Origin: Spisula solida
Lineage: Eukaryota > Mollusca > Bivalvia > Venerida > Mactridae
DNA length: 64,000 nt
Assembly (NCBI GenBank): GCA_947247005.1
Contig: OX365944.1
Span: 7,948,501 to 8,012,500 of the forward strand
Reading direction: 5' to 3'
Shown here: in pieces, positions 37,301-48,846 of the stretch
Layout of the letters: the number at the start of each line of letters is the position of its first letter
Numbering within the stretch: position 1 is the first letter of the stretch
The notes under the pieces: model-generated
What the model saw: only the letters and a program-made list of their open reading frames with translations
What the model was told of the DNA's origin: nothing
Database searches by the model: none
Translations under genes and position numbers: made by a program

Positions 37301-40300
37301 CAATTGTCTCGACATAGTGTTCGTGTTGACGTCACGTTCAATCAAGGGTATGTCAGACATCTATTGACTTTGTCGTATGACAATAGCGCCTATAATTCAT
37401 TTTTACTCGCAACTTGAATAATGTATTTGTACTTGGGGTGTTCCAGAAATAATAAGACTTTTTTTAATAGTAGCGTCGAGGAAAATGAGAAATTTTGAAA
37501 TCTAATGTGCTTTAAATATTTTTTATATATCACTGAGAAATATGCGAAGTATCAAATCAATTGGTTGAATAATAAAAATCTATAACACATTAAATACACT
37601 ATGTACCGTGGAGGTGGGTCACGCTGTGACGTTATGATGACGTCGCCTTTCAAAAACAGCATTTGAGCAGAAAGACACATGTAGTAGTTTTTGTATATAG
37701 CTAACCTGACATTCAAAACGACTCTGATGTCACTGTTCCCATTGTTTAAATGTGACTCCGTACCACTGTTAACAAAAGTGGGTCCGGTGATGTTATAAAT
37801 TGTTCTAATCTTGAAGCGTCTTTCATTATACGAACAGTGTCTATCAACGTCAAACAACTTTTTTTAAGTGACTTAACCTGTGTTCACTTACTATTCCACA
37901 ACTCCGCCATATGTAAACAAATCGTGCCAACAGAACACGAATGGCTGTTGGATGCCACTTCATTATGCTTATTTAATCATTTCAATGATTTGTATTGTTG
38001 GTGTCCCCAATATATAATATTATTTAACAATCGTGTGGTTTTTGGCGTTGACGTCGTTTCATCCATGACGCGCTGTGATATATAAACTTGTTTACTCACT
38101 TGTGATCATTAACCAAGACGGATTACTAAATTAGTTTTATATGCACACGCCAGTCAATTCACATTTTTAGTAAGGATAGTAATGTCAAATAGTAGGATGA
38201 CCCACCTTGGCGTTACATGGTTTTTATGACAAGACGCTGTATGAGTTTCACCACCAACAACGAAATTCTGTTGCTACGCATATGAGATGAATTTCATTAA
38301 AATATAAGTGTTGACAAAGACGTTATGAGAAAAGTCCTATTGTTTCTGAACACCCCTCGTAAATACTATCGTAATTGTGTTATAAAAGCTTGAAATCTAG
38401 GATGCAGAAATTAGTACTTTTTTATTCCGTCTTGACCTATAAATGTATGTAGGTGTTAGTTTGTGTATTAGCACAATACAATATGTACACCAAAATTCCT
38501 CAAATAAGGTAGAGACAGCTCGTGTAGAAACATCGAGTATGCTTAAGTAGAAATCGATAACATACCAATAGTGGTCGATAAACCGGCAGCGGCCAAACAT
38601 CAAGAAGGGCGTTAAGTGAGTGCACCCCCTCCCAAAGAACATTTCACAGAATCAGTTGATATTGCAGTGTAGTTTTGTTAAGGTGGGAAAACAGTATATA
38701 CAGACATGTTAGTTCGTATGATCTAGTGACGAGTGTGCATCATCTTAAGAAGACTATGTAAGTTAAACCAATTGCAAATGGTGCCACCTTTCTAAACAAT
38801 ACAAATACATACAGAACATCTCTACAAGCCCAATTCTAATTATTAAATATCCTTAAAAGAAAATATTTCTTTGGTAAAATAAATGATATTAATAGGAATT
38901 ATGAAATATTGTCTAATACTAAAATTTGTTTGGCTTTGTATTACTGTGTTGGTGTATTCGTCCTACCAAGCTATCAGCATATTATGAAATAAGAAGGCCG
39001 ATAGCTCATTTTGACCAGTTGCCAAATTTTGTTAAAAAACTATGCAATATAAACGTATACACAGTTCAAATGAATATTTTGAATTCGAGATCGGACATAC
39101 TTTCACATGCCATGTAATGATTGCACTAAACACCGACAATTGCTTTCGTGAAAGTCTAGGATGATTTAAACGGACAAACATATTATATAAAAAATATGCG
39201 TCAATGTCCAGTTGTTTGCGATAGTTTTAGATTCGATTTTAAGAGCATATAATTTGGGAATACGATGTGCTAACTTCGATAAAACATACCTTTATGTCGT
39301 AAAAGTAATGTTGCGCAATCTTTGCATTAGCTGCCTTTCCAAGTCTGAATTCATGACCAAGTTTTCCAGGCAAGAACCGGAGAAATGGAAATGTTAACAT
39401 GACCATATCATTGAGGGCGTTTAGGAAAAAGTCATTGACCCGTACATGTTGCCAAAATAGGTCTGAATCTGAGTCTTCTTTAGACATCAATTCGCCGGTC
39501 AGCTGAAAAAGAAATAAAATATATAACAGGCAAATTGAAATGTCCTGCATGGCATACCAGTCTTTTGATTGGAACCCACAAGGAAACCGTTCTAAAGAGA
39601 GGTCGATCGGTCATATCATTGCGAAGGAGTTGGAGAAAAGCAAAGTATGTGGCTTTAGACAGGGACAGTGGTAGGGATACTATGTACAAGAAAGGATGGA
39701 AAGGACTGGGTGAGTAATTTGATGAGAGACATTTGTCGACGTACAGAAAGCTTGGCAACAAAAATTACATCAAATGACTGACAGCAAATACATTTTTAAA
39801 ATATTTTAACATTTTTAAAAAAATGCTAACAACAAATTCTATACAGCTAATGAAGTAAATCGCTACGTTAATTTAGAGTGAATGTGTCGCTGGGAAAATC
39901 ATTCGTGATGTAATTGTAAATTAAAATGCATTACACGTTCGACTGAGGAGGTCGGTCATCAATAGTAGATAATCCCTATGCATTTTTAGGTCAGTAGGTC
40001 AAGGTCTCTAGGACTTTATCAATTTTCGGATAACATGTGGACATACACGTTTTACAAGTTTTACTTGCGCTTACACTTTGCGATGCTAGTTCAGTGAAAT
40101 TAATGCGCACACAGTGGACCGAATATATATCACAGTTAAACGACGCGCCTTACTGTCATTAGTAGTGACTCATTGCATCCCATGATCCCAATGTATGTAA
40201 AGTTGAATATATCTTTTTAAATAAAATAAAAACCAACACTTACAGCCAGGGAGATGACATTATCCCAATGTATGTAAAGTTGAATATATCTTTTTAAATA

Positions 40301-40887
40301 AAATAAAAACCAACACTTACAGCCAGGGAGATGACATTCGACAAGGATTTTTGGATGATCTGCGTGCAATCAAAGGGTTTTCCTTCAAGTTTATCCAGCT
40401 TAGCTACAATATTCACTAATTCCTTTTTCACAGTGAATTCCAGTTTTTTCTTCCCCGTTCCGTAAACATGCAATGCCTGGATATAAGCCTTTTTAGCAAC
40501 TTTATGAAAAGGGCCCACTCCGTGTTCTGCAAAAGTGACCGTTCTGTTTCCGGAACGGAAATGTTGACCATAAAACATACCTGATCTGTCGCTGAAAAAC
40601 GGTTTATATTCATCGCTAGAGAACGCTTTTCGTATCAGACTTTCATCGTTAAGAATCACCACATTGTCCGAAAACAATTTGATTTGGACAATGCTGCCAA
40701 ATATTTTTGCATACTCTGTAAATTTTAAGTGAATCGTTTCAGGTTGAATATCAAGCGTATTTCCAACGAAAGGTCGCCCTTTCGGTCCTGGAATTGGCTT
40801 TCCATAATCCTCTTGTCTTTTCCCGCGATACGCTAGAAAATAAAACACCAACAAGCCGAATACCGCTAACACAATAGTCCAGATCAT
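34171..40887 (-). CDS. cytochrome P450, CYP2-clan microsomal monooxygenase-type (six exons)
   Basis: Six exons joined at GT-AG sites give a predicted 510-residue heme-thiolate protein: 40887-40321, 39502-39290, 36610-36472, 36003-35738, 35008-34881, 34390-34171 (stop TAA). All phases match. Visible in order: an N-terminal membrane anchor (residues 2-20), the hinge PIPGPKGRP (31-39), the I-helix AGLTTSS (306-312), the ExxR pair E363/R366, PERF (418-421), and the heme loop FGTGQRICTG (442-451) with ligand Cys449. Length is normal for CYP2-clan enzymes, which sit in the ER and use NADPH-P450 reductase. Unusual: the C-helix WxxxR is FHKVA (127-131), and the I-helix acid is Thr309. Substrate is unknown. 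Introns carry a mariner-like MITE and two local duplications. It appears intact; expression is unproven. Confidence 0.9.
34881..35008 (-). CDS. P450 exon 5: PERF region
   Basis: Acceptor TTTTAG before ATGTTC, donor GTAAGT at 34880. It encodes MFANIWNLHHSEEIWGDPWV, then FRPERFLDEDGQLLPKEHKY and MR, ending in phase 2. It is too short to stand out as an open frame. The reading frame continues exactly into exon 6. Confidence 0.9.
35305..35700. repeat. diverged 232-bp tandem duplication in P450 intron 4
   Basis: Two direct copies, each with GAGCACACACCAC (35327 and 35559), then ACAAAACACGACATCCTACC and CCAGTA-GCAAGAACAAA words. The offset is 232 bp, and the second copy ends close to the exon 4 donor. 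The copies have diverged by many substitutions, so the duplication is not recent. Confidence 0.8.
35738..36003 (-). CDS. P450 exon 4: I-helix end and K-helix
   Basis: Starts in phase 1 after GGTTTTAG, completing Gly307, and ends phase 0 at donor GTAAGT. It encodes the I-helix LTTSSSTM, the J-helix region, FKAFEMEVHRYVPVLP with the ExxR pair, and GYDIPPNTV before the split. Confidence 0.9.
36472..36610 (-). CDS. P450 exon 3: G/H to I-helix
   Basis: Acceptor GGTTACAG, donor GTACAA at 36471. It encodes KTNVDGSPRGLVDWYLEEQK, then RQRERGSDIIFTDDEIIAQI and VETIDA, ending phase 1. Aligning from memory with CYP1/CYP2 proteins, no residues seem to be missing at the exon 2/3 join. Confidence 0.88.
36660..36900 (+). 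repeat. tRNA-like fragment in P450 intron 2
   Basis: A B-box-like GGGTTTCATTCCC at about 36702, preceded by CAGTGG, resembles the 33465-33520 fragment. The following 150 bp have no recognised function. It is probably a decayed SINE within the intron. Confidence 0.4.
37430..38361. mobile_element. mariner-like non-autonomous element in P450 intron 2
   Basis: The left end reads TACTTGGGGTGTTCCAGAAA and the reverse strand of the right end TACGAGGGGTGTTCAGAAAC, diverged TIRs of about 35 bp with TA at both ends. At 932 bp, it has no transposase motif in any frame. Its ends resemble those of 43351-44366, so the same broad superfamily is likely. Confidence 0.75.
39290..39502 (-). CDS. P450 exon 2: F/G region
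   Basis: Phase 0 at both ends: acceptor TTTTTCAG, donor GTATGT. It encodes 71 residues from LTGELMSKEDSD through FLRFLPGKLGHEFRLG to QHYFYDIK, matching the E-to-G helix region of CYP2-clan proteins. Confidence 0.9.
40185..40338. repeat. perfect 77-bp tandem duplication across the P450 exon 1 splice donor
   Basis: 40185-40261 and 40262-40338 look identical. Each copy includes the last 18 bases of exon 1 (AATGTCATCTCCCTGGCT on the minus strand) and the donor GTAAGT. The copy nearer the coding exon is the functional junction by phase. The other leaves a decoy exon end plus donor inside intron 1. Lack of visible divergence implies a recent event, or an assembly artefact. Confidence 0.95.
40321..40887 (-). 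CDS. P450 exon 1: N-terminus to D-helix
   Basis: ATG at 40887, 189 codons, phase 0 at donor GTAAGT. It encodes the hydrophobic anchor MIWTIVLAVFGLLVFYFLAY, hinge PIPGPKGRPFVGN, the B-C region, and the C-helix FHKVAKKAYIQAL. Reading on through the donor hits a stop after nine codons, which supports the exon end. Confidence 0.92.
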
Positions 40888-43350
40888 TATTTTAATGTAA
40901 ATTGCATTTCGTGAAATACATCAAATCGCAAGCTTGGTCGTGTGAAACTGTAGTTGTAATAACTTGTAGTTTAACTCACAGTGTCACAGAGCGTAAACTG
41001 CGTCAGTCATATACCGTAACATATGCACCGGCTTTGTGTTATGTTACACTCAACTTGATAACATAAAACCTTCACCTACTTTACGTATAGGACATACACT
41101 ACACATCATGATTAAATAAACGAATGTTTGGTGATATAAACAAAGTACAAACGCTAGACTTGTTTGTTTCATTGATAACTATTAACGGTAAAATTAATGT
41201 CATAGTGTTAAATAAATGAAACCACTTCGACAACAGTACGTTTTACGATTGATTTATGCATTCAGAATTTAACTATGATCAATTTGACGTTCACATTCCT
41301 TAAGCCCAACTGTGTAATTTTAAAACCTTTTTAGATTATCCTACTTCAATATATACTCCTACCCCTACCACTTTATTAAGAAACACATTACGCTCTGCTT
41401 AGAAATACCTAATAGTATCACTTTATATAGAACCTTTGCACCTAAAATCGTCGGAGCCTAGGTAATTTATTACATTTTGTATGTAGGAACAAAATTGATA
41501 TACATTTTTTTCGATCGCTACGCTCGCGTGGTCAAATAAATCATCACTATATTGATAAGTGAGCTACATATTGTATGCAAGATACGGGACTGATTGATGG
41601 CCAGGTGCTAAACATACATAAATGCTGATATTCGTGTACATCACAAATGTCCAACAAGTCATAAAATGATGTATAAAGTTGGCTTGTTTTTTTTAATAAA
41701 ACTGTCTTCATCATTAAACTCATGTCCTCGGGCTAATTATGTCGAGCCTCGGCGCACGTTGAAAAAAGCACCAGCTTAAATGTGCCAATTTACATCTCAT
41801 CTAACCATTCATAAAGAAGAAACGATCCGTACAAACTTCAATTTGATCTTTGACCTCCAACTATGACATTGACCTTTGATAGAGGAACCTTGGGTAGCTC
41901 GTGACACTACGCATTTTTACCTAAGTAGGTAACTTTGTCAGTCAATATAATCAAGCATATAACGAGTCTTTGGCATGCTGTGTAATTCAGCAATGAATTT
42001 TGCTAGCACGCTAAGCTCGCACAATAACTTTGTCATTGAACATCAACAAGTTGAGAACGAGTTTTTGTGGTATGCTGCTCCCACAAACAATGCAATGTTT
42101 TAAATGGTAACCTCACATTGAACATTATTAAGTCGATCTAGAGAGCGAGTTTGTGTGGTAAGAATATATTGCCCAGAAAACAATGCATTTTTGTTTCGTT
42201 TTGTTCGCTCGTTAAAAAGTAGAGAATGACATTGTGCTGCATGCCGCTCAGAAAATCAACGTACTTCACCTAAATCGCTTTGCTCACTCAATAACTTTAT
42301 CGAAATGCCGAGCATAGACTTAATCAGCGAATGGAACAACAAGTTCTGTGTGATATGCTGCCAGATAGAAATGCATTCTTCATAGCTCGCACAAAAATTG
42401 CCAACAGTTTTATGTGACATGACCCACAGATAAGCAATGCATTTCCCCTAAAAATATATTGGGGCAATAAGACCCAATTAACCTCCATGAGAAGGAGGGG
42501 CACATCCCTTCTCTAATTGTCACGAACCGTAACCTCTTCAAGGCTCAATTTCGCATCCACTTTTGAAATATACGTAGATACTATCATGATGAACACTATA
42601 TTTTTATGGCTCACTTTGCTCACACAACAACATTATCAATAACTACGAACTATAATAAATCAGCATGAATTGGATGCTTATATCACAAAACCTGTCATCG
42701 GCGGATTGTCATCAGGTGGATTAATTGTTTTCTTTTTTGCATGTAAATATTTTCGCCATCCTAATGCCCAATCAATCCTGTACTCGCCCCTGAGTTATAC
42801 CGCGGCGCTGTACACTGTAGAATCTACTAGAATTGTAAGAATTAGATGTGATAGTATTTGTTTATTAAATGTGTCTTCATGTTTTTTATGTCTCAAAACT
42901 GGATGAAAGTATTCGAGATTCATCGAAAAATTAAGGCGGTATTCGGGACTCGCTGAAAAATAAAGAAGTATTCGGGATTCATAGGGGGGTGATACCCTCT
43001 AAGCTACAAGAAGACGCATATGAGAGGCACGTCAATGATGTTCAATAGAATAGAATATGAATGGAATAGTTTATAGTTTTTTTTCATATTCTGGACCCTC
43101 TCGGGTATCCAATTTTGATAATTACATAAAAGGCAAATCTAAAGTTTAAAAGATATTCAATGTAAATGAGAAAACATACAAACAATCATGTAAATAATAC
43201 TGATCAGAAAATAACAAAACACAATAAAATAATAAAACAATAGTGCTTTCATTGACTATAGCACAAAGTTATTGGATTATTAAGTACATAATTATTGGTG
43301 TAATATTAAAAAAGTCAAATAAGATCAAATGACTGCACTTTATTATGGTA
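40888..43350. other. P450 5' flank and gene-free region
   Basis: No TATA box was identified upstream of the P450 start. From about 41990 to 42640 a degenerate array repeats words such as GCTCGCACAATAACTTT, GTGTGGTATGCTGC and AATGCATTTTTG at roughly 100-130 bp spacing. No coding region is recognised. Confidence 0.5.
41990..42640. repeat. degenerate tandem array, unit about 100-130 bp
   Basis: Recurring elements in order are a GCTCGC/GCTCAC-AATAACTTT-like phrase, a GAACATCAACAAGTT-like phrase, GTGTGGTATGCTGCC and AATGCATTTC. At least four degenerate units are visible. It is an old satellite-like array. Confidence 0.55.
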
Positions 43351-44366
43351 TACGAGGGGTGATCCAGAATTACGTGGACTTTTGCTCTAATTAAAAAAAC
43401 GTTATACTTAGAGTTACGAATCTGTATACCACGTAATATTGATACTTATTGCACATGTATACCAAATTTCATTTGGAAAGATCATAAATAACGTAAATAC
43501 AGCGTCTATAAGAGGGTATGGTTATGAATCGCGGGGCAGCTCAGAAATGACGTACGACGTCACATTTACGCCCATATCATTTCATGAAGTTTTGAACACT
43601 GTTAATCAACTGTGCTTTGTTTCTCCACATCCATTATACTCTTATTTTGTGCATTTGTAATTGCCCTGTCAAAATTTACCGAAATGTACCGTTACCAGCT
43701 CTGCAAGATTGCATTTTTCCATTAATGACACGGTTAGTCGATTCTGACCAACGTCAGCACCGATTCAGTCAACGTCAGGTTTTTACCTCTACCTTCATTG
43801 TCTGCCACATCATCCAGGCCTTCTTTAAAAAGTGTATTACATTTAAAAACAAGTGGTCGTGATACAGAAGGACTAATACTTGATTTCTCCAACATTTCTT
43901 CTGTCTGCGTTTGGGTTTTTCCTATCTGTACACAGAATTGCAAATTTATGCGACTGTAAATGAAATCTTGTGTAGTCATTTTTTACGTTAATTATGATAT
44001 GGCAACAGTAACTCATATATTCATAACATGACGAATATACTGAATTTTACCTTGAAATTTCACCCAGTTGTCGATAAGATATTAGACGACATGGTGCCAT
44101 ATTTCTGAATTTTAAAATAAAGAAACACAATAACAATCAGCAATAATGTAACAAGTTTTACGGAAAAATTCAGTGTTGATCCGCGAAAGCATTCATGTGT
44201 TGTTATGGTAGCGTATAACTGTTGACACAAAGAATTGTTTTTAAATATGTGTTGTGATTTATGTCAATAATAGATAAAAGCCGCTTTTGTGTAATTTTCA
44301 TACCGATCTGATGGAAAATAAACTTTTTAGAGCAAAAGTCCACGTAATTCTGGATCACCCCTCGTA
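43351..44366 (-). mobile_element. mariner-type element, internally deleted, perfect 40-bp TIRs
   Basis: TIRs at 43351-43390 and 44327-44366 are exact inverse copies starting TACGAGGGGTGATCCAGAAT; TA at both ends fits Tc1/mariner insertion. On the minus strand an 81-codon frame (43979-43734) contains FCVQIGKTQTQTEEMLEK and LFKEGLDDVADNEGRGK. These match the N-terminal helix-turn-helix region of mariner transposases as I know the family. The DDE catalytic part is absent, and 1,016 bp is shorter than a full mariner. It lies beside homology block B in the right arm. Perfect TIRs suggest recent movement, presumably driven in trans. Confidence 0.82.
43734..43979 (-). pseudogene. truncated mariner transposase N-terminus
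   Basis: An ATG-initiated frame of 81 codons inside the TIR element. It has the GKT.TET.EML helix and the KRFKEG-like segment (LFKEGLDDV) typical of the paired-type DNA-binding half of mariner transposases. Then it stops; no catalytic aspartates follow. It is probably non-functional as a transposase, though a DNA-binding fragment could still bind related TIRs. Confidence 0.65.
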
Positions 44367-44484
44367 CATATTATAAGACATTATTTTTCAAACATATTGA
44401 TCTTCTAACCATGTTTACATTGATGTATAAATTTTCCTGACATGTTTATTGTTTCGACATTTTCGCTAGACATTACTGACAGTA

Positions 44485-45720
44485 CGTGTACATGTAAGAG
44501 TATTTTATTTCAAACTTTAACACTTTAAAAAAGCTATTCCTTGTTTATTATCCAGTCTGATGAACAGGTAACTTCGTGATATTAGAATGTAAAGAAAGAA
44601 AGGTGTCGTACATAAAAGACACAGAAACCACAATAGCATTATACTATGTTACATGTACACTTACATGTGCAATGCCGAGCCGAGCATAGCCTTTATTTGC
44701 CAGTCAGCTTTCAGCTGAAATATGGCAGGCATATATTTGTGCCTCTACCCGGACTTGAACCCGGGTCGCCAGATTAGACGACAGGCGTTCTAACCATTGA
44801 GCTACGGAGGCCACATACGCATACATGTACAAACAAGAAAGACAAAATAACACTTATCACAACTCTTGCTTACGGCACTGTATTTGGAAGTTGGAACACA
44901 TACTAGTAGTGTTTGTAACCGCACTACAATACCAGTCTACGTCTGGAGATACTTCGCATGGTAACACTTGATATTATGTGTCTAACTTTATATTCTCTCA
45001 AAACCATTTGTCAAATTGTCCTGATCAGAAAGGATAAATCAAATATACGACAAATATGTGATAAACGACGATAATTCTGAGGCAAAAAGCCAAAACATAT
45101 TTTGGCACACTTCCTGGAAATATGTTTAAGTCTGTCCTAGTTGAGAAGTAACACATACATGTAGCTCCCGGAGTGAGGTTTGTCTAAAACAGTTGTATGT
45201 GTTGTATACAAATTGGCAGTAGAAATGATTATTATGACTTAATACTCAATATAGTTCTGGGAATTGAATATATTTATTTTTAATGAAACAATGGTACATA
45301 TGACTTACCGTTAGCACTCTTGGTGATGACATGAATGATGAAAAGCAATAATTGGTCTTGTTACTTCCGTTTGGATATAAATTCTGCTAGGATATTTATA
45401 ATTTAATTATCTCTCACTCTCTGTGACACACAGATGGAATTACGGTGTTATTATTAATATTTTTGCTTTGAACACGCTTGTCCGAGTATGTAACAAATGC
45501 TTTCCCAGCATTTTAATAATGGCTAAATGAAATATCTGGCTTATTATGTGTTATATCCCGAGTAGTGTTGGAATATAATTACTTTGTTTAGAAAGTCATT
45601 ATTTTTTGTTGTGATTTTTTAACATTGGTCATGCCCACTGCAATAATTAGATACGAGATTTGCCCCACTTATATTTGAACACACTTGAACATCCAATATT
45701 ATTTGTTAAAAAATACGTAA
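44485..45720 (-). repeat. inverted homology block B, right copy
   Basis: Inverted partner of 6945-8580. It is interrupted by the tRNA-headed unit at about 44665-44812. It ends just before the LINE remnant. Confidence 0.7.
44665..44812 (-). mobile_element. tRNA-headed SINE-like unit (Arg-TCT-like head)
   Basis: The minus-strand 44811-44741 sequence folds like a tRNA: acceptor GCCTCCG with TAGAGGC, A box TAGCTCAATGGTT, and a strong T-arm CCGGGTTCAAGTCCGGG. The anticodon-loop area TCGTCTAAT most resembles Arg(TCT) but lacks the usual U33, and the D and anticodon stems have mismatches. An AT-rich tail with the palindrome TTTCAGCTGAAA follows. It is better read as a tRNA-derived SINE or pseudogene than a working tRNA. 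Confidence 0.7.
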
Positions 45721-46980
45721 AGTTACGTTTCATTTTACTATATTAAATCCAATATCCACTGATAACGCGTCAAAACGCTCAATGACGTTTGACAATAATG
45801 TTTAACATTCGTTACGAAATGAATTACCAAATTGAACACAGTTATTTTGATATACGTAAAGGACACACATATCATTGAAAACAATACTCTTATAGACATA
45901 TGGAAACCAAGAAACAACACCAAACCAATGCAGTTTACATGTCGAAGAAAAAGTAGTATTGAAAAAAGCCGCATCGATTATTCACTTATTGATAAAAACA
46001 TTATACCCCTTGCCCTTTCAACCGATATTAGACCGGCGAACATTCAAAGCACAGACCATCTCACCATTTCTATAAAATTAAAAAAAAACATGTATACGTC
46101 GACCAGGTTATTGGAAACTGAACAATGAATACTAAGAAGACAACGAATACTGTAACTTAATTTCTAATACCATTGACCGTTGCTCAATACTACCGTTTAA
46201 CGGCGTAATACAATGGGAACTATGCAAATACGAAATAAATGATGTTTCAATTAAATACTGTCACAATAAATCAAAAGAACGAAACAAAAAACTAAATAAA
46301 CTTGAAAAAGAACTCGGTTAACTATATTCGGAACAAAATGAAAACCCTAGAATTGTCGAATTAGAACATTTACGACTTATAAGATCTCGTATACAATTTT
46401 TAGATGAAGGAGAAACAAAACTCAAAAACTTTTTAAACTAACAGAAAAAATATAACGTCATTTTCAGTTGATAATGAAGACATTACAAATATAAACGATA
46501 TTTTATCGGCAGATGTTGACTTCTACATTAACTCTACACATCCCCCGAAAATGAAATAGATAACGATTTTTATCTGAACACCGTCAAATTAGACCACAAA
46601 CTGACATCTGATGAGGCAGATTGCTGTGAGGGACAACTACCACTAGAAGAATGCACAAACGCTATTAATTACATGAAACAAAATAGAAGCCCTGATCTAG
46701 ATAGACTCATGGTAGAATTCTACAAAAGGTTTTGGCATAAAATATCGAATATCGTTGTTAACTCATTTGAACAATCTTTGTAAGAAACATGAGCTATTAA
46801 AAGTCAAAAACAATGTGTAACTTCTTTACTCTACGAAAAATGAGATCCCGAAAATTAAACAAATTGGCGGTCGATATCTCTCCTAAATATAGATTACAAA
46901 AAAATGCAAAAGTTTTAGCGGATTGACTGCAAAAAATATTACCAAAAATCATCAGCACCGACCAACAAGGTTTCATTATA

Positions 46981-48846
46981 AATTGACCTTTCTGTAGACG
47001 CATCGTAGCCAGACCCCCATAGTTATTCTTTGTAACTATGCAGGACAAGCTTTCATCAAAATGGCATCTAACACGGAGATGCCGTATGATACTCTTGATA
47101 CAATACCGTTAAATATGCCGCTTTTAGTCAATGTATTGAAAATATTGTAATACATAATTATGTGCATACTTAAAACTTGCATATAGACGGGGTTTAATCA
47201 TCGACATTACGTTAACAGTTACTAAAACAGTCTTCGAATAAATAGACATTCACATACGTAATTTTGTCGCTCAAACAGAACGATTCTTTTTATTTAAATC
47301 ACTATTGTACGTATACTGTTTGTGCAAATTTGGGAAAATTAACTACCTGTCTTGACGGAAGATTCCTTTATTGTTCAAATAATTCATTTTATGGGTTAAT
47401 TGCATATACATTGTGTAATGGAATTTTCCATACGCTAGCCATTCGTCTTCTGCAAACGTTCGAATTATCATAATAGAAAGTATGTAAGTGCGCTAATTAA
47501 TAATCAAATTCCAAAAAACATAACTGTTTTACTTAAATATAGTAGACCTATCTCCTGTTTTTCTACGTCGGGTTTTTATTTGTGTTATCTCTGCGATCTA
47601 CCGCTTAGTGGGGACATACTTTTTTATTACTGACAGCAGAGGCTGAATTTGAATATCTGCTACGTTAACATAGATGAGAACGTGATTCTTTCAAGTCCCA
47701 CATCACTATGTGTATGTATTCGTAATATGCGTACACGGTTTGTCATTAACAGTCAGCAAATTAACAAATGTCTAATTTACAATCGCGCGTTATCAAGTGA
47801 AAATAGTTTTTCTAACATAACGTTAAAATGTCGGGTCAAGTGTAATGATTTGGGCTACACATATTTTATATGCACATATACTATTTTACCAAACCTAAAT
47901 GGGTCCTAGATTATAAGTTAGTTAACATTCCAATGTGTAATACACTTTGATGATTCCGTTTAGATTAGTATCTCGGAAATCAGTCGGGGTTTTGTGATAC
48001 ATACCGCTTGGTGTTTATTGTCAATAAACAATATTTGACACCAGTAACTTTGATTGCGGTTTTCGCATGATTGCCACGTATGTTTTGTAGTAATATGAAC
48101 ATATCTGACAGGGCTCTGGTCTATAGATACTTTTAAATTCACTAAATTAAAAACATCATGATTTACAATAGATCTCTCGAACAATGCATACATTTAAACC
48201 ATTTTATGTAAGTTTTTGAGAATGGATGCATTTAGCATCACAAGGATATCGACCGAAAAGCAGAACAACTATTACATAGACAAAAACAACATAATTTTCA
48301 ATATTATAACAATACGTCACTTGTTAGGAATTACATACGTTCTTTATTTGGGATGTATGTGTCCTTATCCTGTTTAACAATAAACTAATTTCAAGAGTCA
48401 AGGGATTTAAAGGATATATTTTAAAAACAGTCGTATCTAATTAAAGACGAAGCTTACTAGTTTCTAAACATGGAATTATTTCGAATTATGTTGATGTAAA
48501 TATCAAAGATATTGCTTAAAAAACATACTATATTTCAGAACAAATATACATTATTATGCAGCTAATACTTCCGAGGCCGTAGGGGTTTAATCAATTAATA
48601 CACGTTCTTGACATTGCTAGCAAATCAAAGATTACGTTCTCTAGTTTCTAAGCTTACCAATATATTGAAAATGTGTTCATTATTAATGAAATAATGATTA
48701 ATTGAATATTACACAATTTCCATTGATTTTAGCTTGTCCAATGTCCAGCTTGTCCTACAATATGGCGGCAATAAAACTGGTACCGCAATTCTGCAATGTC
48801 ATTGGCTAATGCCACCTGTCAATCAAAATCGGCAGAAAGGTCAATT
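46981..48846. mobile_element. 1.87-kb TIR element nested in the LINE
   Basis: Starts AATTGACCTTTCTG and ends CAGAAAGGTCAATT, a perfect 14-bp TIR. It splits the RT domain between the GFI motif and the next motif (NNIRQIQDVIDY from about 48858). Interior frames are short and unrecognised. An exact target duplication was not fixed. Non-autonomous DNA transposon, superfamily unknown. Confidence 0.8.

Noticed and set aside
37552..37857. 101-codon minus-strand frame within the P450 intron 2 MITE
   Set aside because: No mariner helix-turn-helix or DDE motif, and it lies wholly inside a TIR-bounded non-autonomous element.
44741..44811. Functional tRNA-Arg(TCT)
   Set aside because: The T arm and A/B boxes are good, but U33 is lost, the D and anticodon stems mispair, and a SINE-like tail follows. 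A tRNA-derived SINE is more likely.
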